Shown here in pieces: positions 9,259-18,636 of a stretch of 64,000 nt of DNA (positions are counted from its first letter, which is position 1; each line of letters begins with the position of its first letter). The stretch is from CBDCTM01 sp965222005 (lineage in GTDB: Bacteria; Bacteroidota; Bacteroidia; Chitinophagales; Saprospiraceae). Made by a program: the position numbers and the translations under genes. Where the stretch lies: contig OZ244935.1 of NCBI GenBank assembly GCA_965222005.1, positions 4,464,001-4,528,000 of the forward strand, given 5' to 3'. The notes below the pieces were generated by a model. That model made no database searches. It saw only the letters and a list, made by a program, of their open reading frames with translations, and was not told the origin of the DNA.

Positions 9259-12201
9259 CTATTCTCCCAGCACAAGCCGGTCATCGAGCCACAATTTGCA
9301 GCCCGGGGCAATCGTGTACAAGTATTTAACGTCGGTAGCTTGATACTTATTGACACGAATGCTGGCTTTTCCAAATTCAGGCTTTTTTTGGTAAGCCGCA
9401 AAGCCCTGGTTGCAGTCATTCAGCCGGATATTATCTACCACCAACTCGGATAAATCCTTGCTGGCTGCACCGATTATTGCGCCATCGACCACCATATCAC
9501 TTGCCTGCACTTTTGAATTTTCACCCACGCTGATGCCTTTATCTCCATTATTTTCCATCCGCAAACCACTCACTTTCATCTGGCTACCGCTCAGGTCGAG
9601 ACCGTCATTGCCTGTATCCACAAAGCTGCTGTTGCGAATGTATCCGGTACAAAAATCCGTATCGAGGCCGTCTGAAAAGCTGCCGCTCACCAAAACGTGA
9701 TCAAGTGCTACATCTGCCCGGATAATGTTGAGCCCGTCTTCACACAACGCATTCACAAATTGGCAATGATCCATCTGCACATCACATTCATAGAAAGTAA
9801 CCGCCCCGGTAAGCGTCCAGCCTTTGATGTTGAGGGTATTGAAATCGTGAAAAGAGGTGTAGCTTAAAGAGGAAGGGCCATCGGCCTGCAACACCGTAAA
9901 GCCCTTAGCGGAATAATCGCTCGATCGAATAACTATCGGTTGCTCTGCGGTGCCATGCATTTGAACGGGCGAAGCCGACAAAAAGAAGCTGCTGCCCGTA
10001 AAATCTAATTCAGCACCTGCTTCAAAGACTACCTGGTAGCCTTTGGGGATGGTAATTGGTGTACTAACTTTCTGTCCTCCTTTGGCAAATCGAATGGTGT
10101 TGCCTTCTTTTATGAAATAGGGCGAACCCCGCAATTGGCCTTTGTACAAAAGCTCTTGAGCCGGCACATATTCATCCACCCCTTTCCAGTCGGAAACTTT
10201 ACCGACAAAGAGGGAATCGAGGCCAAAAACCTTGAAATAGAGGTAGCTTGTGTTGGGAGAAGGTTCGTACATTTTGAAGAGCGAATCGAGGCCACGCGGG
10301 CTGGGTAATAGCAATTGGGGGGGCGACAGGGGCTGATCGATGATTTGGTGGTGCGTGCCGAAGCCCAGCAGTTGGATGGGAAATTCATGCAGATTCCGCA
10401 CTTTCAGTATTTGCCGGTTTCCTTGCTCTACCCACTTGCTTTTGACTGAGTAATCGGGATAAGGCATGATGGCCAGCTTAATGCGATTGTGCCTTTTGAG
10501 TATCTCTTCTTCCCGAAACTTAAACTTTGGGAACTCCTGCTGTATCAATTGCAGCCTTGCCTTATAATCTGCTCTGATTTCATCGAAAAATGCTTCCAGG
10601 TAGGGGCGAGCTGAGTACTTCAACAAATACTTTAAATAAAGCGACACAAATTCCTCATTTTGAAAAAGATAATAATTTGAATTCATGCTATTACCCCTGG
10701 CTACTCTGGCTGTAGTTCTTCCATAAAACTGAGGGCTTTGGGGTGGGCCGCCATAGGCATCGTACCCGATAGGCTCCAGCTTACTGATGACGGGATTGTA
10801 ATAGTACCGCTGATTGTGCCAGATCATGCCGTGCCAAGCCCCCATAAAATCGCTGATGGCATAAAAGCGCGCCAGCCGGTCGAGGTCAAAAATCTGATCT
10901 ACAGGCACTGCGCCCCGCTGAAATTGGTAGAGCAAATGCTGGCCAATCTCAAACTGCTGTGTGAGCGTTTCGGAAGAGCGAATACGGTTCTCCTTAAAAG
11001 CATCGACCTGGGCATTCTGTGCATAGGTCACGCCCTGCTCCATTTGGCCAAAGCCTTTGAATGCTCCGGTTGCTTTTCGGTAGCGGGCCCGCATCGTCCA
11101 AATCGCATCCTCCGACATTTTGATGATCGGCCCCTCACGGCGCGCCTTCGACTCTACCAACTGCTTGTCAAAATGCTCTTCGTAGGCATACAGCCCCAGA
11201 GCCTTGCCATTGAGCGATAGCTTTACAAAATCATAGCGGGGTGCCAGCACATCTTCGCGCTCCCACAGCTTGTGTATCAGCCATTCCCACAAATAATAGC
11301 GAGCCTTCGGTGTATGCAAAGAAAAGGTTTTCAAGCCCTGCCAACTAAAAGGGTCTTTGACCTTGATGCGAAACGACCATTTGTCGCCCTGCAAATGATC
11401 CAGCCAATCCCCCTTGAGGCGCAGCCGAACCGGCATCTCCTCCCCATCATCTATCAAGATCGCCTTCGCCCAGCTATCCTCCTCGGTGATGATAATACCA
11501 TGCTGGAAGGCTCTGGAACGAGCAAGCCTCAGCTTTTTCATTTGCTTATCGCTCAACTTTAAATCAATTGACTTAAATTGTTGATTGTCAGCTATTTGCA
11601 ATAAATAATCTTTTTCGATTTTTTCGATCTCCAGGTCATCTACAAAGACGGCTTCCGAACCATCGCTGTAGGTATATACCTCCAGTTCTTTGTGGGTATA
11701 AGTGGCAGGCAGCACAAAATTCAGCTCCAGCTGCTCCCAGCCCTTCTTTGCAAATTCAACCGCTTGGTTCGTCTCCTGGTAAAAGGCCTTTTGCTCGGGG
11801 GCACTGGCTACCAAAGAGACCCGTGCATTTTTATTGCCCTTGTTTATCCACAGGCTGATCCGATAGGCCTGCCCTGGCTCAACACCTGCTAAGGCAATGC
11901 CCGGCCCGTAAAAGCTGCCTTCGTTTTTGCGTAGCTTGCTGGAATATTTTCCACTATGTGCCTTATCGCTGCTGCGTGTGCGACCATTGGAAAACCAATG
12001 CCCATCCGCCACAAAAGACCCATTCCAGTAGCGCTCCATATCACACCGGATCACATTCCCCTGGCCCGTTTTGCTGTCCCACACCAGATAGGCCGGCCAC
12101 AGCAAGTAGTAAGCAATCGCCGTCAGCAAAAGGAGTGCGATCAAATACTGCAGGCTTCGCTTCCAACTAAACGTGGCCGATTTTCTATTGGTTATTAACA
12201 T
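9259..12201 (-). CDS. Membrane-anchored CotH-kinase / beta-helix protein, paralogue 1
   Basis: 980 residues. One N-terminal membrane segment (about 15-36), a jelly-roll carbohydrate-binding-like domain (about 55-195), a CotH-type atypical kinase domain (about 205-570) with VRLRLKGDWLDHL, SFRIKVKD, YEEHFDKQLVESK, WHGMIWHNQRYYY and LEPIGYDAYGG (probable metal-binding Asp), then a linker and a right-handed parallel beta-helix (about 700-930; motifs SDGLDTDF, GNDGLDLSG, NGDKGISVGE). CotH kinases phosphorylate spore-coat or surface proteins in other bacteria; the substrate here is unknown. The gene starts 27 bp after the stop of its paralogue, in one operon with DUF4956. Confidence 0.85.
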   Translation of the reverse strand: MLITNRKSATFSWKRSLQYLIALLLLTAIAYYLLWPAYLVWDSKTGQGNVIRCDMERYWNGSFVADGHWFSNGRTRSSDKAHSGKYSSKLRKNEGSFYGPGIALAGVEPGQAYRISLWINKGNKNARVSLVASAPEQKAFYQETNQAVEFAKKGWEQLELNFVLPATYTHKELEVYTYSDGSEAVFVDDLEIEKIEKDYLLQIADNQQFKSIDLKLSDKQMKKLRLARSRAFQHGIIITEEDSWAKAILIDDGEEMPVRLRLKGDWLDHLQGDKWSFRIKVKDPFSWQGLKTFSLHTPKARYYLWEWLIHKLWEREDVLAPRYDFVKLSLNGKALGLYAYEEHFDKQLVESKARREGPIIKMSEDAIWTMRARYRKATGAFKGFGQMEQGVTYAQNAQVDAFKENRIRSSETLTQQFEIGQHLLYQFQRGAVPVDQIFDLDRLARFYAISDFMGAWHGMIWHNQRYYYNPVISKLEPIGYDAYGGPPQSPQFYGRTTARVARGNSMNSNYYLFQNEEFVSLYLKYLLKYSARPYLEAFFDEIRADYKARLQLIQQEFPKFKFREEEILKRHNRIKLAIMPYPDYSVKSKWVEQGNRQILKVRNLHEFPIQLLGFGTHHQIIDQPLSPPQLLLPSPRGLDSLFKMYEPSPNTSYLYFKVFGLDSLFVGKVSDWKGVDEYVPAQELLYKGQLRGSPYFIKEGNTIRFAKGGQKVSTPITIPKGYQVVFEAGAELDFTGSSFFLSASPVQMHGTAEQPIVIRSSDYSAKGFTVLQADGPSSLSYTSFHDFNTLNIKGWTLTGAVTFYECDVQMDHCQFVNALCEDGLNIIRADVALDHVLVSGSFSDGLDTDFCTGYIRNSSFVDTGNDGLDLSGSQMKVSGLRMENNGDKGISVGENSKVQASDMVVDGAIIGAASKDLSELVVDNIRLNDCNQGFAAYQKKPEFGKASIRVNKYQATDVKYLYTIAPGCKLWLDDRLVLGE

Positions 12202-12228
12202 CTTCTCTATTAAAAAACTGAAGAAATC

Positions 12229-15200
12229 CTACATTTCTTCTATTACTTTGCCTTTGAGCTGCAGTACGCAGTCTTTGCGAATATTGTGCAGCCGCTTCAC
12301 ATTTTTTGCTTTATAATTTTGCACTACAATCGTAGCGCCTCCATATTCCGGCTTTTTTTGGTAGGCCGTAAAGCCCTGCTGGCAGTCTTCCATTTCTATA
12401 TGCTCAATTACCAACACCGACAGATCTTTAGAAGCCACTGCAATCGGGCAATTTTGGATAGTCATTTTAAACACGGTCGCATCGCTTTCCTCCCCTACAC
12501 TCAACCCCTTGTCGCCACAGTGTCTGGCCAGGCTGTGATTGATCAACAGATTGCTGCCGGAAATATCCAGCCCGTCATTGCCGGTGTACTGGAAGGTGCT
12601 ATGGTCAATGTATGCTTTACAAAAATCCGCATCCAGGCCATCTGCAAAGGTATCGGAGATCAGTGAATTGTTGAAGCTAAATTTGGAACGGATGATGTTC
12701 AGCGCATCTTCGCAGTGATTTTTTCGGAATACGCAATGATCAATCGTTACATCTGATTCATAAAAAGTAACCGCCCCAGTCAGTTGCCAACTTTTGTACG
12801 ACATCGTATTCAACTCTTCAAAAACGGCATACCGCAGCTCCGACTCTTGCTTTGCCTCCAAAACCGTAAAGGCGCGCGCCGATTGATCGCTGGAATAGAT
12901 TTTGACCGGCTCCGCTTCGCTGCCATGCATAAAGACCGGCGAGCGGGACAGGAAAAAGGCACCCTTGATAAAATCAAGCTGAGCACCGGCTTCAAAGATC
13001 ACCCGCAGCCCGGCTGGAAGGATGATCGGCTTTTGGATGAGATGCTTGCCGGCAGGAAAAAATACCATCCCCTCACTCAGCCGATAATAAGGCTGTGGCA
13101 GGAGTTTGACATGGCTAAAAAGCTCTTGAATAGGCACGTTGTCCGTTGGCATAGGCCAATATGCGATGCGGCTGCTGAACACACTATCGATGCCCAGGGT
13201 TTGGTAAAATATATATTCTGTACTGCTTTCTAGTGACAAATCCTGATAGCTCACAACTTCCTGCTCCCGCCAGGCCTTCCAGGCCATTGCACCCGTAAAA
13301 GTATCGAGCACCACACCGGGTTTGAGCTTTTGCTCGATCCGGCCTTTGGTCAATCGAGGTGTGAAAGCCTCCAAAAGCAGGGGGATGGCAAGTGTATCGC
13401 TCATCACATCTGCCGTGCGGCCATAGCCAATGAGCTCAACGGGCAAGCTGTGCATATTGGCAACTTTCACCTTTTTCCGGAAACCGGTACGCTGTTGGGT
13501 GTAAGCGCGCAGGCTCTGATTACCGTATGGCAATACCAGCAACTGAGCACGCTGGGCATTGTGAATGAAATCGCTGATATTGAATTGGTACTTCTCAAAT
13601 TCGCTCTGCAGCAAAAGCTCCCGCTCCCGTAAGGCTTCCTGTATGCTGGCCAAAAAGTCTTCAATATAAGCCCGGGAGCTGTACTGATATACATAGGAAA
13701 TATACTTTTCCGTAAAGGCCCGATCCAAAAACAATTTGTTGTCGATTTGCTCGTCATTCACCCGCCGATGATTGAAGGCGCCTTGCCCCATCAAAAAAGT
13801 ACGCTTTTTGGTATGCGCGCCAAAACCATCAAAGCCGATAGGTTCCAGGCGTTGAGTGAGCGGGTTGAAATAAAACCGCTGATTGTGCCAGGCAATACCG
13901 TGATACGCGCCCGTCACATCGCAGATGGCATAGTAGCGGGCCAGCTTGTCGATATCAAAAATTTCTTCCGCCGCTTTCAGCCCGTTTCGATACTGATACA
14001 TCAGATTTTGAGCCGTTTCGTACTGACTGGCCAGCTCTGGGGAGGCAAGCAGTTTGCCTTCTTTGAAAGGCTCAATAGGAGCAGTTTCCATCATCTTAAC
14101 GGGCTGCTGAATGTCGTGATCGAGGCCATTGATTTTTTCAAGCTGCCGTTTTACACCTGCCCAAAATCCATCCTCCGAAAACTTGACGATGGGGCCTTCC
14201 CTCCGCTTTTGATGCTCCACCAATACTTTGTCGAAGTGTTCTTCATAAGCGTATATGCCAAGTAGCTTTTTGTTCAGCTCAAGGCTCACAAAGTCGTAGC
14301 GGGTGGTGAGCACATCCTCCCGCTCAAAGAATTTGTGGAGGACCCATTCGTGCAGATAACTTCTGGCTTTGGGCGTGTGGAGAGAGAAGTAGCGCATCCG
14401 ATTCCAACTGTCATTGGCGCGGGTTTTTACCCGAAAGGACCATTTATCGTCCTGCAAATGATCCAGCCAGTCCCCTTTCAGCCTCAGTTTTACTTTGAGC
14501 TGCTTTTCTCCCGAGCCTAGCCACCCAGCCACCCAATCCGTATCCTCCGATTCCAGAATGCCCGCCCGCAATGCCTGCGCGCGCTTTGCTTTCAACTGAT
14601 CCATTGCTTCACTATTGAGTAGCAATTTTATATTGGCAGGCAAGGTGTGCAGGCTGTCCTTTAGATTACCAATTTTTTCAATTTTCAAATCATCAAAAAA
14701 GGTAGTCATATTGCCTTCGGTGTACACATATACTTTGGCCCCGCGGGCTTCTTTTTGATAGGGAATGCTAAAAGAAAGCTGTAGCTTTTCCCACTCACCA
14801 CGAGTTTCGGCAGGCATGTTGGTGGAACGATAAAACTGCCCTTCGCCTTCGGCACTGGCTACCAAAAAGCCATCGCGGCCTCCATCCGGTCGGTGTTTCC
14901 AAACGGTAGCCCGAAACATATCGCCAGGCTGGGCCTGGGCCAGTTCATAGCCAAAGCCGAACTGCAAGCCGTCTCCTGTTTTGATCTTGCACGAATGCGA
15001 GCCGCTGAAGGAAACTTCGTTGCTTTGCAATTCGCCGTGATTGAACTGATGGCCTCCATTCACAAACAAGGCTCCCTGCCGTTGCTCCGCATCACAAAAA
15101 ACAAAATCGTACTGTTGGGCAATAGGAGCATGCGCCCGCCACTGCTGCCAGCACATCCAAAGTGCCAGAGCAATCAACAAGCCCGTCAAAGCAATTACCA

Positions 15201-15249
15201 GCTTCCGCAAAAAGGGTACGTAGCTGGCGGAAGCACCCGAAATTATCAT
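12229..15249 (-). CDS. Membrane-anchored CotH-kinase / beta-helix protein, paralogue 2
   Basis: 1006 residues with the same architecture as the next gene: membrane segment (about 11-30), jelly-roll domain, CotH domain (KVKLRLKGDWLDHLQ, YEEHFDKVLVEHQKRREGP, YHGIAWHNQRFYF, LEPIGFDGFGAH) and C-terminal beta-helix (DGLDADF, GNDGLDISG, CGDKGLSVGEE). The start overlaps the DUF4956 stop by 4 bp (ATGA), a strong sign of translational coupling. The ectodomain should face the periplasm or cell surface. The two copies share domain order but differ throughout, so the duplication is old. Confidence 0.85.
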   Translation of the reverse strand: MIISGASASYVPFLRKLVIALTGLLIALALWMCWQQWRAHAPIAQQYDFVFCDAEQRQGALFVNGGHQFNHGELQSNEVSFSGSHSCKIKTGDGLQFGFGYELAQAQPGDMFRATVWKHRPDGGRDGFLVASAEGEGQFYRSTNMPAETRGEWEKLQLSFSIPYQKEARGAKVYVYTEGNMTTFFDDLKIEKIGNLKDSLHTLPANIKLLLNSEAMDQLKAKRAQALRAGILESEDTDWVAGWLGSGEKQLKVKLRLKGDWLDHLQDDKWSFRVKTRANDSWNRMRYFSLHTPKARSYLHEWVLHKFFEREDVLTTRYDFVSLELNKKLLGIYAYEEHFDKVLVEHQKRREGPIVKFSEDGFWAGVKRQLEKINGLDHDIQQPVKMMETAPIEPFKEGKLLASPELASQYETAQNLMYQYRNGLKAAEEIFDIDKLARYYAICDVTGAYHGIAWHNQRFYFNPLTQRLEPIGFDGFGAHTKKRTFLMGQGAFNHRRVNDEQIDNKLFLDRAFTEKYISYVYQYSSRAYIEDFLASIQEALRERELLLQSEFEKYQFNISDFIHNAQRAQLLVLPYGNQSLRAYTQQRTGFRKKVKVANMHSLPVELIGYGRTADVMSDTLAIPLLLEAFTPRLTKGRIEQKLKPGVVLDTFTGAMAWKAWREQEVVSYQDLSLESSTEYIFYQTLGIDSVFSSRIAYWPMPTDNVPIQELFSHVKLLPQPYYRLSEGMVFFPAGKHLIQKPIILPAGLRVIFEAGAQLDFIKGAFFLSRSPVFMHGSEAEPVKIYSSDQSARAFTVLEAKQESELRYAVFEELNTMSYKSWQLTGAVTFYESDVTIDHCVFRKNHCEDALNIIRSKFSFNNSLISDTFADGLDADFCKAYIDHSTFQYTGNDGLDISGSNLLINHSLARHCGDKGLSVGEESDATVFKMTIQNCPIAVASKDLSVLVIEHIEMEDCQQGFTAYQKKPEYGGATIVVQNYKAKNVKRLHNIRKDCVLQLKGKVIEEM

Positions 15250-15935
15250 ATTATCAAATCTGGTTGATCTACAATAGATAGTTTGGTGGCTGAAGAAAGT
15301 TGAGTTATTTCGTTTTTCGCTTTGGCCAGCTGCTCAATGGAATCGGCCTTGCAAATGAAAGAGAGGTCGAGGCCCTTTTCCAGGGTATCCATTCGTTTGA
15401 GCTCTACGTAGGGAAAAAGCCCGGTAAGCAGATGGACGATCCTCTGTAGGTCCTCCACATCGGTATGGATGTTGACAAATAATTTGTCTTCCTTTTTGAA
15501 CACCATCTTCCCTGTAAAGAGCTTGTGTACGTACAAAAGCAGCATGATCACGGCAAAAGCGATCACGGCCAGTACGGGTTGGTTGGCGCCACCTGCCAGG
15601 CCCAGGCCAATGGCTATAAAGAGGTACGTAAGCTCTTCGGGGTCTTTAATAGCAGCACGAAAGCGGACAATTGACAAGGCCCCGACAAGCCCCAGGGACA
15701 GGGCGATAGAGGATTTGACGATCATGATGATGAGCAGGGTACCCAACGACAGGGGCAGAAAATTGTTGGCAAATTTAGTGCGGTTAGAGATCGCGTTGCC
15801 AAATCGGATGTAGTACAGGCGCAGCAATGATACTAGCAAGGCTACGACCAATATATTGAGGAGAAATTCATCGAAGGGTATGTTATTTGTAAATTCTTCG
15901 ATATATTTTTCCTGTATTTTCTGCAGTATGTTCAT
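15246..15935 (-). CDS. DUF4956 membrane protein
   Basis: 229 residues: about four hydrophobic segments in the first 145 residues, with the DUF4956 hallmark SLGLVGALSIVRFRAAI followed by KDPEELTYLFIAIGLGL, then a soluble ferredoxin-like C-terminal domain. The biochemical role is unknown. In my memory this family neighbours VTC-type polyphosphate polymerases and CotH proteins in other phyla; here no VTC gene is in view. It is first in the operon and overlaps the CotH gene by 4 bp. Confidence 0.88.
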   Translation of the reverse strand: MNILQKIQEKYIEEFTNNIPFDEFLLNILVVALLVSLLRLYYIRFGNAISNRTKFANNFLPLSLGTLLIIMIVKSSIALSLGLVGALSIVRFRAAIKDPEELTYLFIAIGLGLAGGANQPVLAVIAFAVIMLLLYVHKLFTGKMVFKKEDKLFVNIHTDVEDLQRIVHLLTGLFPYVELKRMDTLEKGLDLSFICKADSIEQLAKAKNEITQLSSATKLSIVDQPDLII

Positions 15936-15967
15936 CTAGTGTTAATATTGGTGCGGAAGAAATTGTG

Positions 15968-15975
15968 CAAAAATA
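15968..15975 (-). promoter_or_regulatory. Candidate -7 element for the DUF4956-CotH operon
   Basis: Minus-strand TATTTTTG matches the Bacteroidota TAnnTTTG consensus, 33 bp upstream of the DUF4956 ATG. No clear TTTG -33 box is seen. Confidence 0.35.
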
Positions 15976-16017
15976 CGTTTTATCAGTTGAATCAGAAGCA
16001 TCGTACAGCTATTAAAA

Positions 16018-16091
16018 AAAGGTACTTCCCGTACGAGAAATACCTAATTAACTATAAACAAACAAAAAACCGCTTATCTGAGCGATAAGCA
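16018..16091. other. Two small hairpins in the divergent DUF4956 / coiled-coil gap
   Basis: AGGTACTTC...GAGAAATACCT (about 16018-16044, one mismatch) and GCTTATC...GATAAGC (about 16072-16090). Neither has a clear U-tract. They could be leader structures for the flanking divergent genes. Confidence 0.3.
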
Positions 16092-16158
16092 TTTTACCTT
16101 ATCGTTTGACCAAAAACTAAGGAAAAACAAGAAAGCAACAATTCTGGTAAAGGCAACA

Positions 16159-16932
16159 ATGGAATCAGCAGAATTACCTATTTTGCCTCGCAGCTGTCAA
16201 TTTATTTGTCAATTGATACCCAAAATGGAGGAACACAACCCAAATAGCCCTGAGGAGCAGCTATCATCCAATATGGTGGTTCTTATGTTTTTAGGAGGGC
16301 TTGGCTTATTACTATTCCTGATGCGCATCAATCGCATCGCCTTTTTCATCGCACTTGCCTTGTTGCTGATAGGCAGCCTGGTGGTTTATCTGATCCGCCG
16401 CATCCGCCAAAGGAAACAGCAGGTCGAATTTGCCCGCAGCTCGGAAGGCGTGATCCACACACAGATCATGGCTTGTGAGGAGCACATCAACAAATTGGGC
16501 CTCGAGATGAATGATATCCGGCAAAACCTCAAAGAGCTCAAGGACGAGCTGGGCCAGTCAGCCAGCCTCCATGCCAAGGCCCGGGAAGAAAGTGAGAAAT
16601 TGATCGGCGCTTTCAACAATGAGCTCAAGCTTCGGAAAGTGAAGCTGGAATTTTATGAAAACTGTAAACAAAAACTCCAAACCCTCCTCAGCAACCATCA
16701 CCTGCTACAGTCTCTTGAAAACAAACAGCAAAAGCTCAAACGTTTGCAGGAATCGCGCTACGAACAGCTGGCCGATATGGAATCCCTCAAATCCAATCTC
16801 GAATATGAGCAGCGCTATCTGGAAACCATCGAAAGCCTCTCCCTCCGCATGCTCGACAGCCAGTCCACCGATACGGCTCAAGCCCTCCAGCTCGAACTCA
16901 GCCAGTTGACCCGGGAGCTACGCAAATTGTAA
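16159..16932 (+). CDS. Two-TM coiled-coil protein of unknown function
   Basis: 257 residues from ATG 16159; an internal ATG at 16225 (MEEHNPNSPEEQ) is an equally plausible start. Two adjacent membrane segments (about 39-54 and 59-77), then a long cytoplasmic coiled coil to the C-terminus rich in Glu/Lys/Leu heptads. No enzymatic motif. It is transcribed divergently from the DUF4956-CotH operon and followed by a metallophosphatase gene 105 bp downstream. Confidence 0.7.
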   Translation: MESAELPILPRSCQFICQLIPKMEEHNPNSPEEQLSSNMVVLMFLGGLGLLLFLMRINRIAFFIALALLLIGSLVVYLIRRIRQRKQQVEFARSSEGVIHTQIMACEEHINKLGLEMNDIRQNLKELKDELGQSASLHAKAREESEKLIGAFNNELKLRKVKLEFYENCKQKLQTLLSNHHLLQSLENKQQKLKRLQESRYEQLADMESLKSNLEYEQRYLETIESLSLRMLDSQSTDTAQALQLELSQLTRELRKL

Positions 16933-17037
16933 TATGAAACGAGCATGAGCTTATTTAACCATAAACTCACCCAAGGAAATGATTAGATAAACTCTTGCGA
17001 GAGCGAAGCGGTTACACCGCAGAAAATTTTCAAACAA

Positions 17038-17949
17038 ATGAAAAAGCCCCTATCCATTTTGCCACTTCTTTTGTTGGCTCTGCTACTAGTTGGCTGCCAA
17101 TCGGCTCCGTCAAACCTAAAACAATATCTCTTTTTGGGCCATTGCTACCAATGGGGCGCACCAGGCAAAGATCGGATAGATTACAGGCTGGGCAATATTG
17201 AGTTCAGCGCTTTTGATATGATTTGGCTGGGAGGAGATTTATGCTCCCGAACCAGTGAAGAGATTGCTACGCTCCATTATCTAGACAGCCTGTTGTATAT
17301 CAGCCAACCGACCACCCACTGGGCTATCGGCAATCACGACATCGTCGAGGGCCCTTTGAGCCGGATCGAAGCGGCCACCGGCCGGCCAAGCTTTTACAGT
17401 AGCTGGGCCAACGGCTTGGTAGTAATGGTATTGAATACTACCTTCAACCATCCACAGCTAGAGGCAAGGGGCCAATGTGCCCAGATGGATGCCCAGATGG
17501 CCATGATCCGAGCTGTAACCGATACCATTCGCGCCGCTTCTCACCTCGTACTGTTGCACCATCACGCCTTGCTCACCAATGAGCTGGCTGGAGGTGAGCT
17601 GGATATGGACACCCTTTGGCATTACTACCGGCCCCGCCTGCCGATGAGCTGTCAGCCGTCCGGCTCATTTCAGGAATTGATCTATCCTTTGCTGGAAAAA
17701 GTGCACAAAAGAGGCGTACAAGTAGTTTTGGTAGGTGGAGATGTAGGCCAGCGGTGTAAATCATTTGAATTCCGGACAAAGGAAGGTATCTGGTTTTTGG
17801 GCTCCGGCATCAACAATTCGATGGGCAGAAAGTATATCCCCCCCTGGGTAACCAATCTGGAGCCCGACCAGATATTGATTTTTGAGCACGATTTGAAAAA
17901 AAAGGAATTGACGTGGCGCTTTGAGCTACTGGGAAAAACGGGTGGCTAA
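17038..17949 (+). CDS. Metallophosphatase-like lipoprotein, paralogue 2
   Basis: 303 residues with lipobox LLVGC (Cys about 20). Calcineurin-like motifs: LGGDLCS, WAIGNHDIV, LVLLHHHALL and LVGGDVGQR. The GNHD and GHxH-type metal motifs are better preserved than in the paralogue at 8231-9094, while the N-terminal first motif reads LGHCYQ. Predicted to act in the envelope on an unknown phosphoester. The two paralogues bracket the CotH/DUF4956 operon. It converges on the thioredoxin gene with 8 bp between stops. Confidence 0.82.
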   Translation: MKKPLSILPLLLLALLLVGCQSAPSNLKQYLFLGHCYQWGAPGKDRIDYRLGNIEFSAFDMIWLGGDLCSRTSEEIATLHYLDSLLYISQPTTHWAIGNHDIVEGPLSRIEAATGRPSFYSSWANGLVVMVLNTTFNHPQLEARGQCAQMDAQMAMIRAVTDTIRAASHLVLLHHHALLTNELAGGELDMDTLWHYYRPRLPMSCQPSGSFQELIYPLLEKVHKRGVQVVLVGGDVGQRCKSFEFRTKEGIWFLGSGINNSMGRKYIPPWVTNLEPDQILIFEHDLKKKELTWRFELLGKTGG

Positions 17950-17957
17950 TGTGGAAG

Positions 17958-18500
17958 CTATCGCCCCTCTCGCTGAAACTCTTTGAAGGATTTGCTTTTG
18001 TAAGCATTGGTGGCTACAAATTCCAATTCTTCCATAAAATCCTTGGCATCTTTGAAGCCTTTTGAGATCATAATGCGTTTGACGTCTTGGTCCATAAAAA
18101 CAATGGAAGGATACGACATTTGGCCATCCAGCAAGGAGTAAGCCAGGGCATGCACTCCCCGGCCACGCTGGCCTTTCATATATTCAAACGTATGACTGTC
18201 GTATTTGATGGCCTGCCGCTGCTCGGCGTCCAATTTGACGGGATAAAAATGCTTATTGAGATAGGCGGCTACCTTGCCGTTGTTGAATGTTTTTTTATCC
18301 ATCACCTTACACCAACCGCACCAGCCGGTATATATATCGATCATTATCTGCCGCTTTTCCTTTTTATTCGCTTCGATGGCTTCTTCCCAACTATACCACT
18401 TCACTTCTTCTTTCGTTTCAACCGTATCCGGCGTCCACACAAAGGCTGTGAAACAGCCAAAAAGTAGTAAGAGCAAGCTAATTTTCGTCAATGAATTCAT
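17958..18500 (-). CDS. Exported thioredoxin-like protein
   Basis: 180 residues from the ATG at 18500. The frame extends to a TTG at 18539, but only the internal ATG gives a proper signal sequence (LTKISLLLLLFGCFTAF, possibly a lipobox). Thioredoxin fold with active-site CGWC in YTGWCGWCKVMDKKTF and cis-Pro region SYPSIVFMD, of the DUF255/thioredoxin_7-like type. It probably reduces or isomerises disulfides in the periplasm. Convergent with the metallophosphatase gene. Confidence 0.85.
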   Translation of the reverse strand: MNSLTKISLLLLLFGCFTAFVWTPDTVETKEEVKWYSWEEAIEANKKEKRQIMIDIYTGWCGWCKVMDKKTFNNGKVAAYLNKHFYPVKLDAEQRQAIKYDSHTFEYMKGQRGRGVHALAYSLLDGQMSYPSIVFMDQDVKRIMISKGFKDAKDFMEELEFVATNAYKSKSFKEFQREGR

Positions 18501-18636
18501 TATTCTTATTTTGTTGGATAAATGTGGAAACATGTGCAAAAGTACGCTATTCTGAAATCAAGCACCATTCCACAATGCCGGCTTTAACGGCTTGCTAACA
18601 CATTAGACAGCGAAATCCGGCCTCATATTGCATCAA

